Positions 53,126-62,079 of a DNA stretch of 64,000 bases are shown here, in pieces (the stretch's first letter is position 1; the number at the start of each line of letters is the position of its first letter). The stretch spans positions 1,860,001 to 1,924,000 of the forward strand of contig CAWALV010000006.1 in the NCBI GenBank assembly GCA_963782965.1, given 5' to 3'. The notes beneath the pieces are model-generated. The model made no database searches and was not told the origin of the DNA. It saw nothing but the letters and a program-made list of their open reading frames with translations. This DNA comes from CAWALV01 sp963782965 (GTDB taxonomy: Bacteria > Actinomycetota > Actinomycetes > Acidothermales > Acidothermaceae). The translations under genes and the position numbers were made by a program.

Positions 53126-54583
53126 TCACGCGTCGAGGTTGGTCATGACGTGCTTGATGCGGGTGTAGTCCTCGAAGCCGTACATCGACAAATCCTTGCC
53201 GTAGCCGCTGTGCTTGAAGCCGCCGTGCGGCATCTCCGCGACCAGCGGGATGTGCGTGTTGATCCACACGCACCCGAAGTCGAGGCGCTTCGCCATCCGC
53301 ATCGCCCGGCCGTGATCGCGGGTCCACACCGACGACGCCAGGCCGTATTCGACGCCGTTGGCCCAGCGCAATGCTTCCTCTTCGTCGGAGAACCGCTGCA
53401 CGGTGATGACCGGGCCGAAAATCTCCTGCTGAACGGCCTCGTCGTCCTGCCGCAGGCCGGCGACGACAGTCGGCGCGTAGAAGTAGCCACGATCGCCGAC
53501 CGTTTCACCACCGGCGAGGAGCTTCGCGTGGTCGGGTAGGCGGTCGATGAAACCGCGCACCCGGGCGAGCTGGTTCGCATTGTTCACCGGACCGTACGCG
53601 GCGTCGGTGTCGGACGGCGGCCCGACCACGGTGCCGCGCGCCTGCTCGCTCAACGCGGCGACGAACTCGTCGTGGACGCCGGGACCTGCCAGCACCCTGG
53701 TCGCGGCCGTGCAGTCCTGGCCGGCGTTGAAGTAGCCGGCGCCGGCGATACCTTCGGCAGCTGCCTCCAGGTCGGCGTCGTCGAAGACGATGACCGGCGC
53801 CTTTCCGCCGAGCTCGAGGTGTACGCGCTTGAGGTCGCGTGACGCCGAACCGGCGACCTCCATGCCCGCTCGCACGCTTCCGGTGATCGAGACCATCGAC
53901 GGCGTCGGATGCTCGACCAGCAAGCGGCCGGTGTCGCGGTCACCGCAGATTACGTTGAATACGCCCGGCGGCAAGAACTCGCCGAGAATCTCCGCCATCA
54001 GCAGCGCGGTCACGGGTGTCGTCTCGGACGGTTTGAGCACGACGGTGTTGCCGGCTGCGATCGCCGGTGCCCATTTCCAGACGGCCATCATCATCGGGTA
54101 GTTCCACGGCGTGACCTGCGCGCAGACGCCGACGGGCTCCCGGCGGACGAACGAGGTGTGACCGGCGAGGTACTCACCGGCGGCCTGACCCTCGAGGAAG
54201 CGGGCGGCACCGGCGAAGAACCGGATCTGGTCGACCATCGGTGGCATTTCCTCGGACGCGGTCAACGCCAGTGGCTTGCCGGTGTTCTCGCATTCGGCGG
54301 CGACGAAGTCGTCGGTGCGCTCCTCGATGGCGTCGGCAATGCGCAGCAACGCCCGCTGCCTTTCGGACGGCGTGGTGTCGCGCCAACCCTCGAAGGCGCG
54401 CGCCGCCGCTGCCGTCGCGCCATCGACGTCCGGCGCAGCGGACATCGGCGCAGTGGCGAACACTTCTCCGGTGCTCGGATCGACGACGTCGAGCGTTCTC
54501 CCCGATGACGCGTCGACGAACTCGCCGTCGACGTAATTGCGCAGTGCGCGAGGCACACGTGTTTCGGACTGGGCAGCGCTCAT
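53126..54583 (-). CDS. aldehyde dehydrogenase, gamma-aminobutyraldehyde/betaine aldehyde type
   Basis: A 485-residue NAD(P)-dependent enzyme. Catalytic Cys291 lies in GQDCTAATRV and the general-base glutamate in VHLELGGKAPVIVF; VTPWNYPMMMAVWKWAPAIA and GFKHSGYGKDLSMYGFEDYT are family motifs. The best-known relatives oxidise 4-aminobutyraldehyde to GABA (putrescine route), which fits gabT beside it; succinate-semialdehyde or betaine-aldehyde oxidation is also possible. ATG 54583 has AGGAG eight bases upstream. The 166 bases to the divergent glycosidase gene show no clear operator. Confidence 0.9.
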   Translation of the reverse strand: MSAAQSETRVPRALRNYVDGEFVDASSGRTLDVVDPSTGEVFATAPMSAAPDVDGATAAAARAFEGWRDTTPSERQRALLRIADAIEERTDDFVAAECENTGKPLALTASEEMPPMVDQIRFFAGAARFLEGQAAGEYLAGHTSFVRREPVGVCAQVTPWNYPMMMAVWKWAPAIAAGNTVVLKPSETTPVTALLMAEILGEFLPPGVFNVICGDRDTGRLLVEHPTPSMVSITGSVRAGMEVAGSASRDLKRVHLELGGKAPVIVFDDADLEAAAEGIAGAGYFNAGQDCTAATRVLAGPGVHDEFVAALSEQARGTVVGPPSDTDAAYGPVNNANQLARVRGFIDRLPDHAKLLAGGETVGDRGYFYAPTVVAGLRQDDEAVQQEIFGPVITVQRFSDEEEALRWANGVEYGLASSVWTRDHGRAMRMAKRLDFGCVWINTHIPLVAEMPHGGFKHSGYGKDLSMYGFEDYTRIKHVMTNLDA

Positions 54584-54749
54584 GGCGCACGCTCCTTGGC
54601 TTACGACGCCCGGTTGGGGCAACGGTCCCGTGCCGGTCACCCTATCGCCGCAGATCGCACCCGCCCGAGCTCGGGACACCACGGAATCCGTAGTCCGGCA
54701 AGGCCGTCTGCGCGTTGTCGCACCCCTTCGAGAGGCGGATGATGAAGCC

Positions 54750-56294
54750 ATGGGGCACGACGGCCTCTCCCGGCGTAGCTTCCTTCGTGGTGGGGCGGCC
54801 GCGGTGGCGCTGGGCGCAACCGGCGGGCTCGGGAGCGGCTGCACCACCGCACGAACATCGCCCGGCGTGTCGCCGTCACGGGCAACGGTTTCCGCATCGG
54901 GCGCCAGCCAAAGCGAGCCGGGTCGATCCGCGGGAGCGACGCTGGTGTTCCCGACCGGGTTCTCGTGGGGTGCCGCGACGTCCGCCTATCAGATCGAAGG
55001 CGCTGCTACGGCAGACGGCAAGGGGCCGTCGGTGTGGGACACGTTCTCCCATCGCACCGGCGCGATCGCCGACGGTGGGACCGGCGACGTCGCCGCCGAC
55101 CACTACCACCGCTACGCGCAGGACCTCGAACTCATGTCGGCGCTGGGGTTGCGCAGTTACCGCTTCTCGATCTCGTGGCCGCGGGTGCTGCCCAGCGGAC
55201 GGCGCGGAGCGGGCGGAGCAGTCAACCAGCACGGGCTGGACTTCTACAAAAGGCTCGTCGACGGATTGCACCGCCGCGGAATCCAGCCGGTGGCGACCCT
55301 TTGGCACTGGGATACACCGCAGGCGCTGCAGGACACCGGCGGCTGGGAGAGTCGCGACACCGCGAGCTACTTCGCCGACTACGCGGCGCTGATGCACGAC
55401 GCACTCGGTGACATGGTCGCAACGTGGCTCACGGTGAACGAACCGAAGACGATCGTCGATGTCGCCTACCTCGCAGGGGCCTACGCCCCGGGTCGGCGCG
55501 ATGCGACGGCCGCCTACACCGCCGCTCACCACATGCTGCTCGGACACGGTCTTGCCGCCCGAGCGCTGAAGTCGGCCGCACCGCACGCGCGAATCGGGCC
55601 GGTGTTGAACCTTGCCCCCGTCCTCGCCGAACCCGCCGGCGATCCGAAGGCGCGTGCTGCGGCACGGTTGCGCGACGGCTACGAGAACCGCCTCTACCTC
55701 GACCCGATCTTGACCGGAACCTATCCGGCGGACGTCCTGGCCGACCTCACGCGCCGCGGCGTGGATCTGATGGCCGTGGTCGAAGACGGAGATCTCGAGA
55801 CCATCTCAGTGCCGATCGACGTGCTCGGCGTCGACTACTACACCCCTGTCGTCGTGGACGCGACCGGCAGCGACGTCATCAGGTATCCCGTGGCGCAGGC
55901 TCAGTGGGAGCAGATTTACCCCGCCGGGCTCTTCGACATCCTCACCCGGTTGAGACGCGACTACGGCGACGTCCCCGTCAGCATCACCGAAAACGGGATC
56001 GCGACCGTGCAGACGCCGGCTCCGGACGGCACGGTGGATGACGGCGACCGCATCACTTACCTGCACGACCACCTCGTCGAACTCCATCGCGCGATCGCGG
56101 CGGGCGTTCGGGTGGACGGGTACCACGTCTGGTCGCTGCTCGACAACTTCGAGTGGGCCCAGGGTTACACCCAGCGCTGGGGCCTCATCGACGTCGACTT
56201 CGTGACGCAGCGCCGCACGCCCAAGCGCAGCGCGTGGTGGTACCGCGACGTGATCGCCGCGAACGGCGTCTCATCCGGGCCGGTTCGCTCGTAG
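54750..56294 (+). CDS. Tat-exported family 1 glycoside hydrolase (beta-glucosidase type)
   Basis: A 514-residue beta-glycosidase. A twin-arginine signal SRRSFLRGG (Arg8-Arg9) and a hydrophobic run end in GSGC (Cys31), a non-standard lipobox, followed by a Ser/Pro/Ala linker. The GH1 barrel has FSWGAATSAYQIEGA, the acid/base glutamate Glu231 in TVNEP, and the nucleophile Glu414 in SITENGI. Most bacterial GH1 enzymes are cytosolic, so export is unusual. Start ATG 54750 is placed by the Tat motif; no strong ribosome site. Sugar substrate not determinable. Confidence 0.88.
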   Translation: MGHDGLSRRSFLRGGAAAVALGATGGLGSGCTTARTSPGVSPSRATVSASGASQSEPGRSAGATLVFPTGFSWGAATSAYQIEGAATADGKGPSVWDTFSHRTGAIADGGTGDVAADHYHRYAQDLELMSALGLRSYRFSISWPRVLPSGRRGAGGAVNQHGLDFYKRLVDGLHRRGIQPVATLWHWDTPQALQDTGGWESRDTASYFADYAALMHDALGDMVATWLTVNEPKTIVDVAYLAGAYAPGRRDATAAYTAAHHMLLGHGLAARALKSAAPHARIGPVLNLAPVLAEPAGDPKARAAARLRDGYENRLYLDPILTGTYPADVLADLTRRGVDLMAVVEDGDLETISVPIDVLGVDYYTPVVVDATGSDVIRYPVAQAQWEQIYPAGLFDILTRLRRDYGDVPVSITENGIATVQTPAPDGTVDDGDRITYLHDHLVELHRAIAAGVRVDGYHVWSLLDNFEWAQGYTQRWGLIDVDFVTQRRTPKRSAWWYRDVIAANGVSSGPVRS

Positions 56295-56304
56295 GATCGA
56301 AGCA

Positions 56305-56898
56305 TTGGCAGCACCGGCTGCATGGGCTGCATGGGCAGCACGGGCAGCACGGGCAGCACGGGCAGCACGGGCAGCACGCGAGATTGGTGGCCTGCGATGG
56401 CGGAGAAGCCCGGCGACGAACGCAGCGACGGCTCACCCGACGCGCCACCGGGTCCGGCCGTACCTGCCCAGCCTGCCGAACCTGCCGGAACTGCCGGAAC
56501 TGCCGGAACTGCCCAGCCTGCCGAAACTGATGGACCGGCCGGAGCCGCCAGTGACTCCCGGCGAGGACGCAACCGAAGCCGACGAGTTCACCGGCCTCGT
56601 CTTCGACGAAGACTTCGTCCGCAGCGGCACCTACGAACCGCCGGCACGAACGCGGCTGGCGATCGCGCGCTACGGGGGCCAGCAAACGAGTTGGCGTCAC
56701 GGCGCGGCTCCGGAGTCGTCGGGCACCGACGCCGCCCCTGCCCGCCCTGGCCGGGCGGGCCGCGCCGGCCGTGCCGGACGACCAGCCCGGCCGGCCCGGC
56801 CGGCCCGGCCGTACGTAGCCGGCTCTTGGGTGGAGCGGCTGCCGCTCATCGCCGCCGTCGCGGCGGTGCTCGCCGCCGTCCTCTACCTGTACTTGTAG
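56305..56898 (+). CDS. repeat-rich protein with C-terminal membrane span, actinobacterial, function unknown
   Basis: A 197-residue frame. The part that looks real is central, EFTGLVFDEDFVRSGTYEPP, followed by RTRLAIARYGG and a C-terminal span (LPLIAAVAAVLAAVLYLYL, residues 179-197), as in a conserved actinobacterial family. Around it are three tripeptide repeats: Ala-Ala-Arg (residues 11-25), Leu-Pro-Glu (about 54-75) and Gly-Arg-Ala/Arg-Pro-Ala (about 148-171). TTG 56305 follows TAGGAT (56292-56297) by seven bases; ATG 56530 would give a shorter protein without the first two repeats. The start is uncertain. Confidence 0.55.
   Translation: MAAPAAWAAWAARAARAARAARAAREIGGLRWRRSPATNAATAHPTRHRVRPYLPSLPNLPELPELPELPSLPKLMDRPEPPVTPGEDATEADEFTGLVFDEDFVRSGTYEPPARTRLAIARYGGQQTSWRHGAAPESSGTDAAPARPGRAGRAGRAGRPARPARPARPYVAGSWVERLPLIAAVAAVLAAVLYLYL
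56306..56529. repeat. two 9-bp tandem-repeat arrays in one gene
   Basis: GGGCAGCAC occurs five times exactly (56333-56377) after three degenerate copies from 56306; a second array of CTGCCGGAA/CTGCCGAAC-type 9-mers covers 56464-56529. Both keep frame. Confidence 0.9.
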
Positions 56899-56929
56899 CG
56901 CGCCGACCTGTCCGTGTAGCGCGACCGCG

Positions 56930-58150
56930 TCACCGAGGCTCCTCGCCCGTCACCGCAGCAAGCTGACCGCACGCGCCGTCGATTTCTCGCCCGCGCGTAT
57001 CGCGCACGGTGACCGCAACGCCGTGGCTTTGCACCCGCCGGAGGAACTCCTTCTCGTCGTCCGCGCGCGAGGCGGTCCAGGCCGAACCGGGAGTCGGGTT
57101 GAGCGGGATGAGGTTGACGTGCCCGAGGTGTCCGAGCGTGCGCGCCACCAGCTCGCCGAGCAGGTCACCCCGCCATGCCTGGTCGTTGACATCGCGGATC
57201 ATCGCGTATTCGATCGAAACCCGCCGCTTCGTGGTCCGCGCATAGCGTGACGCCGATTCGAGAACCTGCGAGACCTTCCATCGGGTGTTGATGGGCACCA
57301 GCGTGTCGCGCAACTCGTCGTCGGGAGCGTGGAGTGAGACGGCCAACGTGACGTTCATGCCCTCGTCGGTGAGCCGGTCGATCGCCGGCACGAGGCCGAC
57401 CGTCGACACGGTGACACCGCGTTGGGAGATGCCGAGCCCGTCGGGCACCGCAGCCGTGAGCCGGCGGACGGCGGAGACGACCGCCGTGTAGTTGGCGAGC
57501 GGCTCCCCCATGCCCATGAAGACGACGTTCGAGACACGCCCCGGCCCACCCGGGATTTCCCCGCGCGCCACCGATCGCGAGCCGGCCACCACCTGCGCGA
57601 CGATCTCCGCAGCCGACAGGTTGCGGGTCAAGCCGGCTTGCCCGGTAGCGCAGAACGGGCAGTTCATGCCGCACCCGGCCTGACTCGAGACGCACAACGT
57701 CGTCCGCTCGCGCCGCCGGTGCACGCCCCCGGCAGGTGAGACGTCGGGCTCGTCGTCGGCTTCGTCGCCGAGTTCGGCAGGACCACTCGCGCTTCGTGTA
57801 CTGCCGGGATATCGCATGAGGACCGACTCGACGAGCGCGCCGTCGAACAGCCGCCACACGGTCTTGCGCGTCGTCCCGCCGTCACATGCGACGGTGCGCG
57901 CGGGTGTGAGCAGCGGTGGCAACAGCGCCTGGGCCAGCACGGCACGAACAGACTTCGGGACGTCGGTCATCTGGTCGACGTCGTCGACGAGACGACCGAA
58001 GTAGTGCGTCGACAGTTGCGTCGCGCGGTACGCCGGCTGACCGAGTTCGACGAGGACCTCGCGCCGCTCTGCGAGGTCGAGGTCGGCGAGGTGCCGCGGC
58101 GGCTTCGCTCGCCGCGGCGGCACGAGCATGAGGTGACCGGGCTCGGGCAT
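56930..58150 (-). CDS. rlmN: dual-specificity 23S rRNA/tRNA adenine C2-methyltransferase
   Basis: A 406-residue radical SAM enzyme that methylates A2503 of 23S rRNA and A37 of some tRNAs. The SAM cluster motif is CGMNCPFC in SSQAGCGMNCPFCATGQAGL; RVSNVVFMGMGEPLANY, GRVS and HAPDDELRDTLVPIN are also conserved, and the C-terminal cysteine is in DGACGQLA. A 30-residue acidic insertion lies around residue 130-150. ATG 58150 has no clear ribosome site; upstream gap 49 bases. Confidence 0.95.
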   Translation of the reverse strand: MPEPGHLMLVPPRRAKPPRHLADLDLAERREVLVELGQPAYRATQLSTHYFGRLVDDVDQMTDVPKSVRAVLAQALLPPLLTPARTVACDGGTTRKTVWRLFDGALVESVLMRYPGSTRSASGPAELGDEADDEPDVSPAGGVHRRRERTTLCVSSQAGCGMNCPFCATGQAGLTRNLSAAEIVAQVVAGSRSVARGEIPGGPGRVSNVVFMGMGEPLANYTAVVSAVRRLTAAVPDGLGISQRGVTVSTVGLVPAIDRLTDEGMNVTLAVSLHAPDDELRDTLVPINTRWKVSQVLESASRYARTTKRRVSIEYAMIRDVNDQAWRGDLLGELVARTLGHLGHVNLIPLNPTPGSAWTASRADDEKEFLRRVQSHGVAVTVRDTRGREIDGACGQLAAVTGEEPR

Positions 58151-58199
58151 GACCGGTCCAGTGTCCCAGGTTCGTGGCGGTGCCGGCGGCGCGGTCGGG

Positions 58200-61145
58200 T
58201 CAGTTGTCGACGCGCACGGCCAACGCCGGCGGGGTGCGGGCGGCCCGGCGCGCCGGAGCGATGGTCACCAGGAGGGAGGCGACGAACGTGCCACCGACCA
58301 GCATTGCGACGGTGAACCAGTCGACAACGAAGCCACCGTCGAGGCCGTCGAACGCACTGCTGTTGCGGTACAGCAGGTAGGCCGTGAGGATCGAGAGCCC
58401 GGTTCCGAGCAGGATACCCTCCAACGCGACGAATGAGCTCTCCGCCAGGAACGATCGCTGCACCGTGCGGGCCCGGAAGCCGAGCGCGCGCAAGACCCCG
58501 ATCGTGCGACGCCGTTCGCGCACCGCACGGACCATGACCACGCCGAGCCCCGTGATGCCGACCAGCAGCCCCAGCGCGAGATATCCGTCCATGAGCTGGA
58601 AGAACGCGCGGCTACCCGAGAACATCCGCTGTACGACGTCGCGGATCGACGTCGCCACCAGGCTCGCCGAAAGGAAGCGCCCTTGCAGCGATGCCCGGAA
58701 CGCGGCTTCGTCGGTTCCTGGCGCGAGGCGCAGCAGCGCGCTCGAGGTCTGCGTGACACCACGGAACTCGCTGGTCACCGCAGCAGTGCTCATCAACACC
58801 GGATACGCATCCGACGGCGCGAATCCCGCGTTGTAGAACGGGACTGCGCTTTCCACGATGCCCGCGATGACCTTGCGTTCGCCGTTGCCCGTGCGCGGAT
58901 CGCTCAACCAGAACGTGTCGCCTGCCTTGAAGGCCTGCCCAGGTGGCCCGCCGGTGGCGCCGAAGTTGCGATCCAGCACGACATAGCGCTCGTCGTTGCC
59001 GAGTAGGGTCCACACCGCTGCATCAGTGGCCAGGGCCGGCAGCCGCTCCGCGAGCTTGAAACCGCGCGCCAGCGCACTGGCCGGCAGCCCCACGACCACC
59101 GTGTGCAGCGGCGATGTCGTTCGCTTTCCGGGATCCGTGGCGCCGGCGAGCGCAAGCGTCAGCGGCGCGACGTCCTGAACTCGGTCGGCGAGTGGACCTG
59201 ACCGAAACGCCGTCGCCGCGTCGCTGATACCCGCGGCGGGGTTGTAGTCGACTCGAATCGAGTAGCCGGCCGTCGCCTGCCGCACTTGGCCGTCGACGCT
59301 GCCACCGATGACGGCGTTGATCTCGGTGATGAGCACGATCGTGAACACCACGATTCCGTACATCACCAGAGTTGCACCGGTGCGGAACTTGCGGGCCAGC
59401 GGATAGGCCACCGCCAGGCGCGCCGCCAACCCTGCCTCAGACGGTCTGTCGATGAGGCGGCGTAACGGTCGCAGCACGAGGTTCTGGTTCTCGCTCACCA
59501 GGAATACGCCGGTGAAGGTGAGCATGACGCCGAGAACGATGTAGGTCGCCATCGAGGAGTCGTCGAACAGGTTCGGGCGCACCAAGTTGGCCGTCAGCGC
59601 CCACACCAGCACCACCGACGCCGCTGCCGTGTACACCGCGCGGCGCGGAAGCAGCCGAGCAAGCAGCGGAACGGCGAAGAGCACCGCGAGCGAAGGTAGC
59701 AGGTACGTGCTCGCGCCCCGGCCGCGGGCGACAACTGGCACGGAGGCGACCACCAACGCAGCGGCCACGGCCGTCGCCGCGACCAGGGCCGGCGTGCGAG
59801 CGCGGCGGCCCGCGTTTGGCGGCAGATCGCGGATCGCGGCGATGATGTTCAGGCGACTGATCCGCATACTCGTCAGCAGCACAGTGGTGAGTGCGATCAG
59901 CAGTCCCAGAGCGAAGCCGTTCACCAGGCTCGTAGAGGTCATGGCGAAGCGGATCTCCAGCCCCGCGCCGTCCTGCGACCAGGAGCCGAAGATGCGCGCG
60001 GCGATGGTGGCCACCGCGGCGCCAACGCCGATACCCACGCCGACGCCGATCGCACACGCCGCGACCGCGTACGCCGCGCCCTCGAGCACGAACGTGCCGA
60101 CGAGCCGCGAGCGCTTCATCCCGACCGCCCGCAACATGCCGAGCTGGCTCTTCCGCTCCTCCGCCAGCATCACGAAGATGTTCACGAGAAGCAGCACTCC
60201 CGCGATGATGCTGAAGCTGCCGAGGAAGAGGAACATCGAACCCAGCGATGCGCCGGTCTTCTCGGCGGCCGCCAGCACGTCCTTCTTCGGGGTCTCCACC
60301 GCTGTACCGGCAGCGGACAGTGGCGCCAGCACGTCTCGGATCTCCGCCGCCACCTCGTCGCTGTAGCGGTTGCCGGTGACGACACCACCGCGGTTCGAGA
60401 CGAATGTCACCGTCGTCGGGCCGGCCGCTCCGCTGGCCGCGCCGGCCTCGACCAGCGAATCCGGCGCGACGAACGCGTCGCGGTTGAGGATGCCGGAAAG
60501 CCCGGCGCCGGCCAGCCCCTTGGTGGGCAGGATCCGCACTACCCGCAGATCGGCAGGATGCTGGAAGAGGTAGAGCGTCACGCGGTCGCCGACGCGGACA
60601 CCGAGATCGTGCGCAAGCGCCGCGTTCACGACGACTTCGCCTGCACCGGGAGAACTCCCGCTCAATCCCGACGCCGAGCTGCGCGCGCCGAATTTCTCGG
60701 CTCGCGCGAAGTCGGTGTCCCACACCGTGGTCCGCGGTTGGGCGAGTTCCCGTCCGCCAATCGTCGCGACAGCCGCTGCCTGAACGAAGTGCGTCGTGAG
60801 TACACCGTCGATCAGCGGATCGGCACGCAGGTTCTGCAGCGCCATCCCGACGAGCTCGCCCGCGACCGGGTCATCGGTGACGACACGCTCGTCGATCGGA
60901 CCCAACGATCGATATGCGTCCTGCTTCACCGAGAAATTGAGGGTGTCACCGACGACGAAGCTGCCGACGATGATCGCCGTCCCGAGCATCGATCCGACGA
61001 CGACGAGCATCGCCTCGGAAGCGCGCCTGCTGACCTGACGCATGGCGAGTCGGCGCAAGACCGGCCGGCGCACGAGCAGATACGCGATGACCGCCGCCGC
61101 CGCACCCGTCAGCACGAGGAGCGGGGCAGTCAGATTCGGGTACAC
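58200..61145 (-). CDS. FtsX-type ABC transporter permease (two FtsX domains)
   Basis: A 981-residue permease of the MacB/LolC superfamily. First span near residues 8-25, a second (MLVVVGSMLGTAIIVGSFVV), a large extracellular domain, three spans of the first FtsX domain (SFSIIAGVLLLVNIFVMLAE, with EERKSQLGMLRAVG), a middle pair of spans (about 455-540), a second extracellular domain, and a last FtsX domain (VRERRRTIGVLRALGFRART). Such proteins work mechanically on substrates outside the membrane. GTG 61145 follows the ATPase stop by six bases; one operon. Confidence 0.92.
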   Translation of the reverse strand: MYPNLTAPLLVLTGAAAAVIAYLLVRRPVLRRLAMRQVSRRASEAMLVVVGSMLGTAIIVGSFVVGDTLNFSVKQDAYRSLGPIDERVVTDDPVAGELVGMALQNLRADPLIDGVLTTHFVQAAAVATIGGRELAQPRTTVWDTDFARAEKFGARSSASGLSGSSPGAGEVVVNAALAHDLGVRVGDRVTLYLFQHPADLRVVRILPTKGLAGAGLSGILNRDAFVAPDSLVEAGAASGAAGPTTVTFVSNRGGVVTGNRYSDEVAAEIRDVLAPLSAAGTAVETPKKDVLAAAEKTGASLGSMFLFLGSFSIIAGVLLLVNIFVMLAEERKSQLGMLRAVGMKRSRLVGTFVLEGAAYAVAACAIGVGVGIGVGAAVATIAARIFGSWSQDGAGLEIRFAMTSTSLVNGFALGLLIALTTVLLTSMRISRLNIIAAIRDLPPNAGRRARTPALVAATAVAAALVVASVPVVARGRGASTYLLPSLAVLFAVPLLARLLPRRAVYTAAASVVLVWALTANLVRPNLFDDSSMATYIVLGVMLTFTGVFLVSENQNLVLRPLRRLIDRPSEAGLAARLAVAYPLARKFRTGATLVMYGIVVFTIVLITEINAVIGGSVDGQVRQATAGYSIRVDYNPAAGISDAATAFRSGPLADRVQDVAPLTLALAGATDPGKRTTSPLHTVVVGLPASALARGFKLAERLPALATDAAVWTLLGNDERYVVLDRNFGATGGPPGQAFKAGDTFWLSDPRTGNGERKVIAGIVESAVPFYNAGFAPSDAYPVLMSTAAVTSEFRGVTQTSSALLRLAPGTDEAAFRASLQGRFLSASLVATSIRDVVQRMFSGSRAFFQLMDGYLALGLLVGITGLGVVMVRAVRERRRTIGVLRALGFRARTVQRSFLAESSFVALEGILLGTGLSILTAYLLYRNSSAFDGLDGGFVVDWFTVAMLVGGTFVASLLVTIAPARRAARTPPALAVRVDN

Positions 61146-61151
61146 GGCAGG

Positions 61152-61880
61152 TCAACCCGTTGATACCGGCGCGCGCGGTGGCAGCCGTGTCTCGTCGGAC
61201 ACCATGCGGCCGTCTCGCATCGCCACCACCCGCCCGGCCCGCTCCCCGATACCCGGGTCGTGGGTGACGAGCACGATCGTCTGGCCCTCTGCTTGGTTGA
61301 GTTCGCACAGCAGGTCCATGATCGACGCAGCCATCTTGGTGTCGAGGTTGCCGGTCGGCTCATCCGCCCAGACGATCGCCGGACGTCCGACGAGGGCGCG
61401 CGCAATGGTGACCCGCTGCTGCTCGCCACCCGACAGCTCGCTGGGCCGGTGCCGCACCCGATGACCGAGACCAACCCGCTCGAGCATCGCCTCTGCGCGG
61501 GCGCGCGCTTCGCGGGCGGTGACGCCGACCAGGAGCAGCGGAAGCTCGACGTTCTCGGTCGCGCTGAACACCGGGATCAGGTTGAAAGCCTGGAAGACGA
61601 AACCCATCGATCGCGCCCGATGCTCAGTGCGGTCGGCGTCGGACATCGCGAACAGGTCACGGCCCTGCACGCAGACACGCCCACCGTCGATCTCGTCGAG
61701 ACCGGACAGGCAGTTGAGCAGGGTAGTCTTGCCCGAGCCACTCGGCCCCATCACAGCGACGAGTTCGCCTGGCCCGACAGCGAAGTCGAGGTCGTCCAGA
61801 GCAGTAACCAAGACGGAGCCGGTGCGGTAAATCTTGCGCACCTGCGTTGCGTGGAGCAGCGGGCCCGGGTACGTATGCAT
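61152..61880 (-). CDS. LolD/MacB-type ABC transporter ATPase
   Basis: A 242-residue ATPase with Walker A GPSGSGKTT, Q-loop FVFQAFNLIPVFSATENVEL, signature SELSGGEQQRVTIARAL and Walker B IVWADEPTGNLDT. It powers the FtsX-type permease that follows by six bases. Start ATG 61880 has GAGGA six bases upstream; the frame extends to 61913. The 199 bases to the ProX gene hold no obvious gene. Confidence 0.93.
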   Translation of the reverse strand: MHTYPGPLLHATQVRKIYRTGSVLVTALDDLDFAVGPGELVAVMGPSGSGKTTLLNCLSGLDEIDGGRVCVQGRDLFAMSDADRTEHRARSMGFVFQAFNLIPVFSATENVELPLLLVGVTAREARARAEAMLERVGLGHRVRHRPSELSGGEQQRVTIARALVGRPAIVWADEPTGNLDTKMAASIMDLLCELNQAEGQTIVLVTHDPGIGERAGRVVAMRDGRMVSDETRLPPRAPVSTG

Positions 61881-62079
61881 GTCGTTTCCTCGGGACGAAT
61901 CCAGAGGTCTCATAGCAACGCGTGTCTGCGTGCGCCACGAGGGTCCAAAGTCCCACCGTTGGCGGGCCGAAGTTCGGTAACGGCCGCACGAAGTGCGTGC
62001 CTACGATGACGCGGCCGGCACAGGCGCGCCGCCTGATTCCTCAGACGTCCCCGCGTGCCCGAGCCGACGCGGAGTCGCC

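Noticed and set aside
56322..56966. Alternative frame MGCMGSTGSTG with a (GST)n tract
   Set aside because: Runs past the conserved core into Arg-rich nonsense; the frame ending at 56898 has the conserved EFTGLVFDEDFVR segment and a membrane span.
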